Assembly (NCBI GenBank): GCA_009777685.1
Contig: WRLJ01000075.1
Coordinates: 1-7,197 of the forward strand
Origin: Oscillospiraceae bacterium
GTDB lineage: Bacteria > Bacillota > Clostridia > Oscillospirales > UBA929
DNA: 7,197 nucleotides
Direction of reading: 5' to 3'
Made by a program: the position numbers and the translations under genes. Below, piece by piece: positions 6,877 to 7,197 of the stretch. How positions within the stretch are numbered: the first letter of the stretch is position 1; the number at the start of each line of letters is the position of its first letter. The notes under the pieces were generated by a model. That model made no database searches. It saw only the letters and a program-made list of their open reading frames with translations, and was not told the origin of the DNA.

Positions 6877-7197
6877 TCAGTCGCCGCCCGAGCCCGTCAC
6901 ATACTGCTCATAGATCAAATGGGTCCCGTTCGGGCCGGGGCGCAGGAACAGCGTAAAGTCGATGTAATCCACAACATCCTCCCGGCGCAGCTGGCGCATG
7001 ACGAAGTCGAACTGCACACGGCAGGAGAACGCGCCGTTCCCCAGCGGCAGAAACTCGCCGGCGGATTCGTTTTCAAACGAGTAGGAGGAAAAAACCTGGT
7101 CAAAACGCCCGCCTAGATTCGCAATGACGTTGTAGATGCGGCTTCCTGGCTCATAGAACACGATCGTTTCCTCGCCCGTGGCTCTGTTTCGCGCGCG
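6877..7197 (-). CDS. Unrecognised protein, C-terminal 106 residues (5' end beyond window)
   Basis: The frame enters from the window edge and ends in TGA at 6879-6877. I do not recognise the family. The visible part is soluble-looking, without a membrane segment. Alternating hydrophobic stretches (SCRVQFDFVM, DYIDFTLFLR, HLIYEQYV) suggest beta strands of a small alpha/beta fold, and the protein ends in a Gly/Asp tail (TGSGGD). An NTF2-like fold is one possibility but rests on pattern alone. The frame is supported by continuity to the edge and by the promoter that begins 51 nt after the stop. I see no intrinsic terminator in that gap, so some transcripts may read into the T-box leader. A GTG at 7161 is inside the frame and need not be the start. 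Confidence 0.6.
   Translation of the reverse strand, partial: RARNRATGEETIVFYEPGSRIYNVIANLGGRFDQVFSSYSFENESAGEFLPLGNGAFSCRVQFDFVMRQLRREDVVDYIDFTLFLRPGPNGTHLIYEQYVTGSGGD

Overview
The window reads as a GC-rich Firmicute chromosome segment, probably a gut-type member of the Clostridia. The case rests on a complete tRNA-sensing T-box leader, strong Shine-Dalgarno sequences, housekeeping sigma-A type promoters, and a very large multi-sensor hybrid kinase of a kind common in that group. The genus cannot be fixed from the sequence alone. All recognisable genes lie on the minus strand, so the order of transcription is from high to low coordinates.

Layout in the direction of transcription. (1) 7197-6877: the last 106 codons of an unrecognised gene whose start lies outside the window. 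(2) 6826-6798: a near-ideal promoter, followed by a roughly 280-nt T-box leader (about 6790-6511) with a UGG (Trp) specifier, a stem III, a T-box bulge and mutually exclusive antiterminator and terminator hairpins. (3) 6475-5111: a complete TrpB2-type tryptophan synthase beta chain (454 aa) controlled by that leader. (4) 5066-5032: a perfect 15-bp hairpin between genes. (5) 4975-4947: a plausible promoter with a small palindrome at its start site. (6) 4822-1: a giant BvgS/EvgS-like hybrid sensor histidine kinase. It has a lipoprotein-like signal, two periplasmic-binding-protein-like domains, one membrane segment, PAS, GAF, PAS, PAS, GAF, HisKA and HATPase_c. Its receiver domain is cut by the window edge after 1607 codons.

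How the parts work together. The T-box and trpB2 form one regulatory unit: uncharged tRNA-Trp should relieve termination and raise production of an enzyme that makes tryptophan from indole (or a related precursor) and serine. No trpA or other trp gene is visible nearby, which fits a stand-alone role such as indole salvage. The kinase has its own promoter region and is probably a separate unit that senses small extracellular ligands, perhaps amino acids; its partner regulator is not in the window.

I see no mobile element, CRISPR array, tRNA/rRNA gene or defence-like cassette, and no clear sign of an undescribed system. The points most worth a second look are the non-canonical T-box discriminator contact, the HKLT variant of the PLP-lysine motif in TrpB2, the cysteine cluster in the first PAS domain, and the odd strand polarity of the intergenic hairpin.
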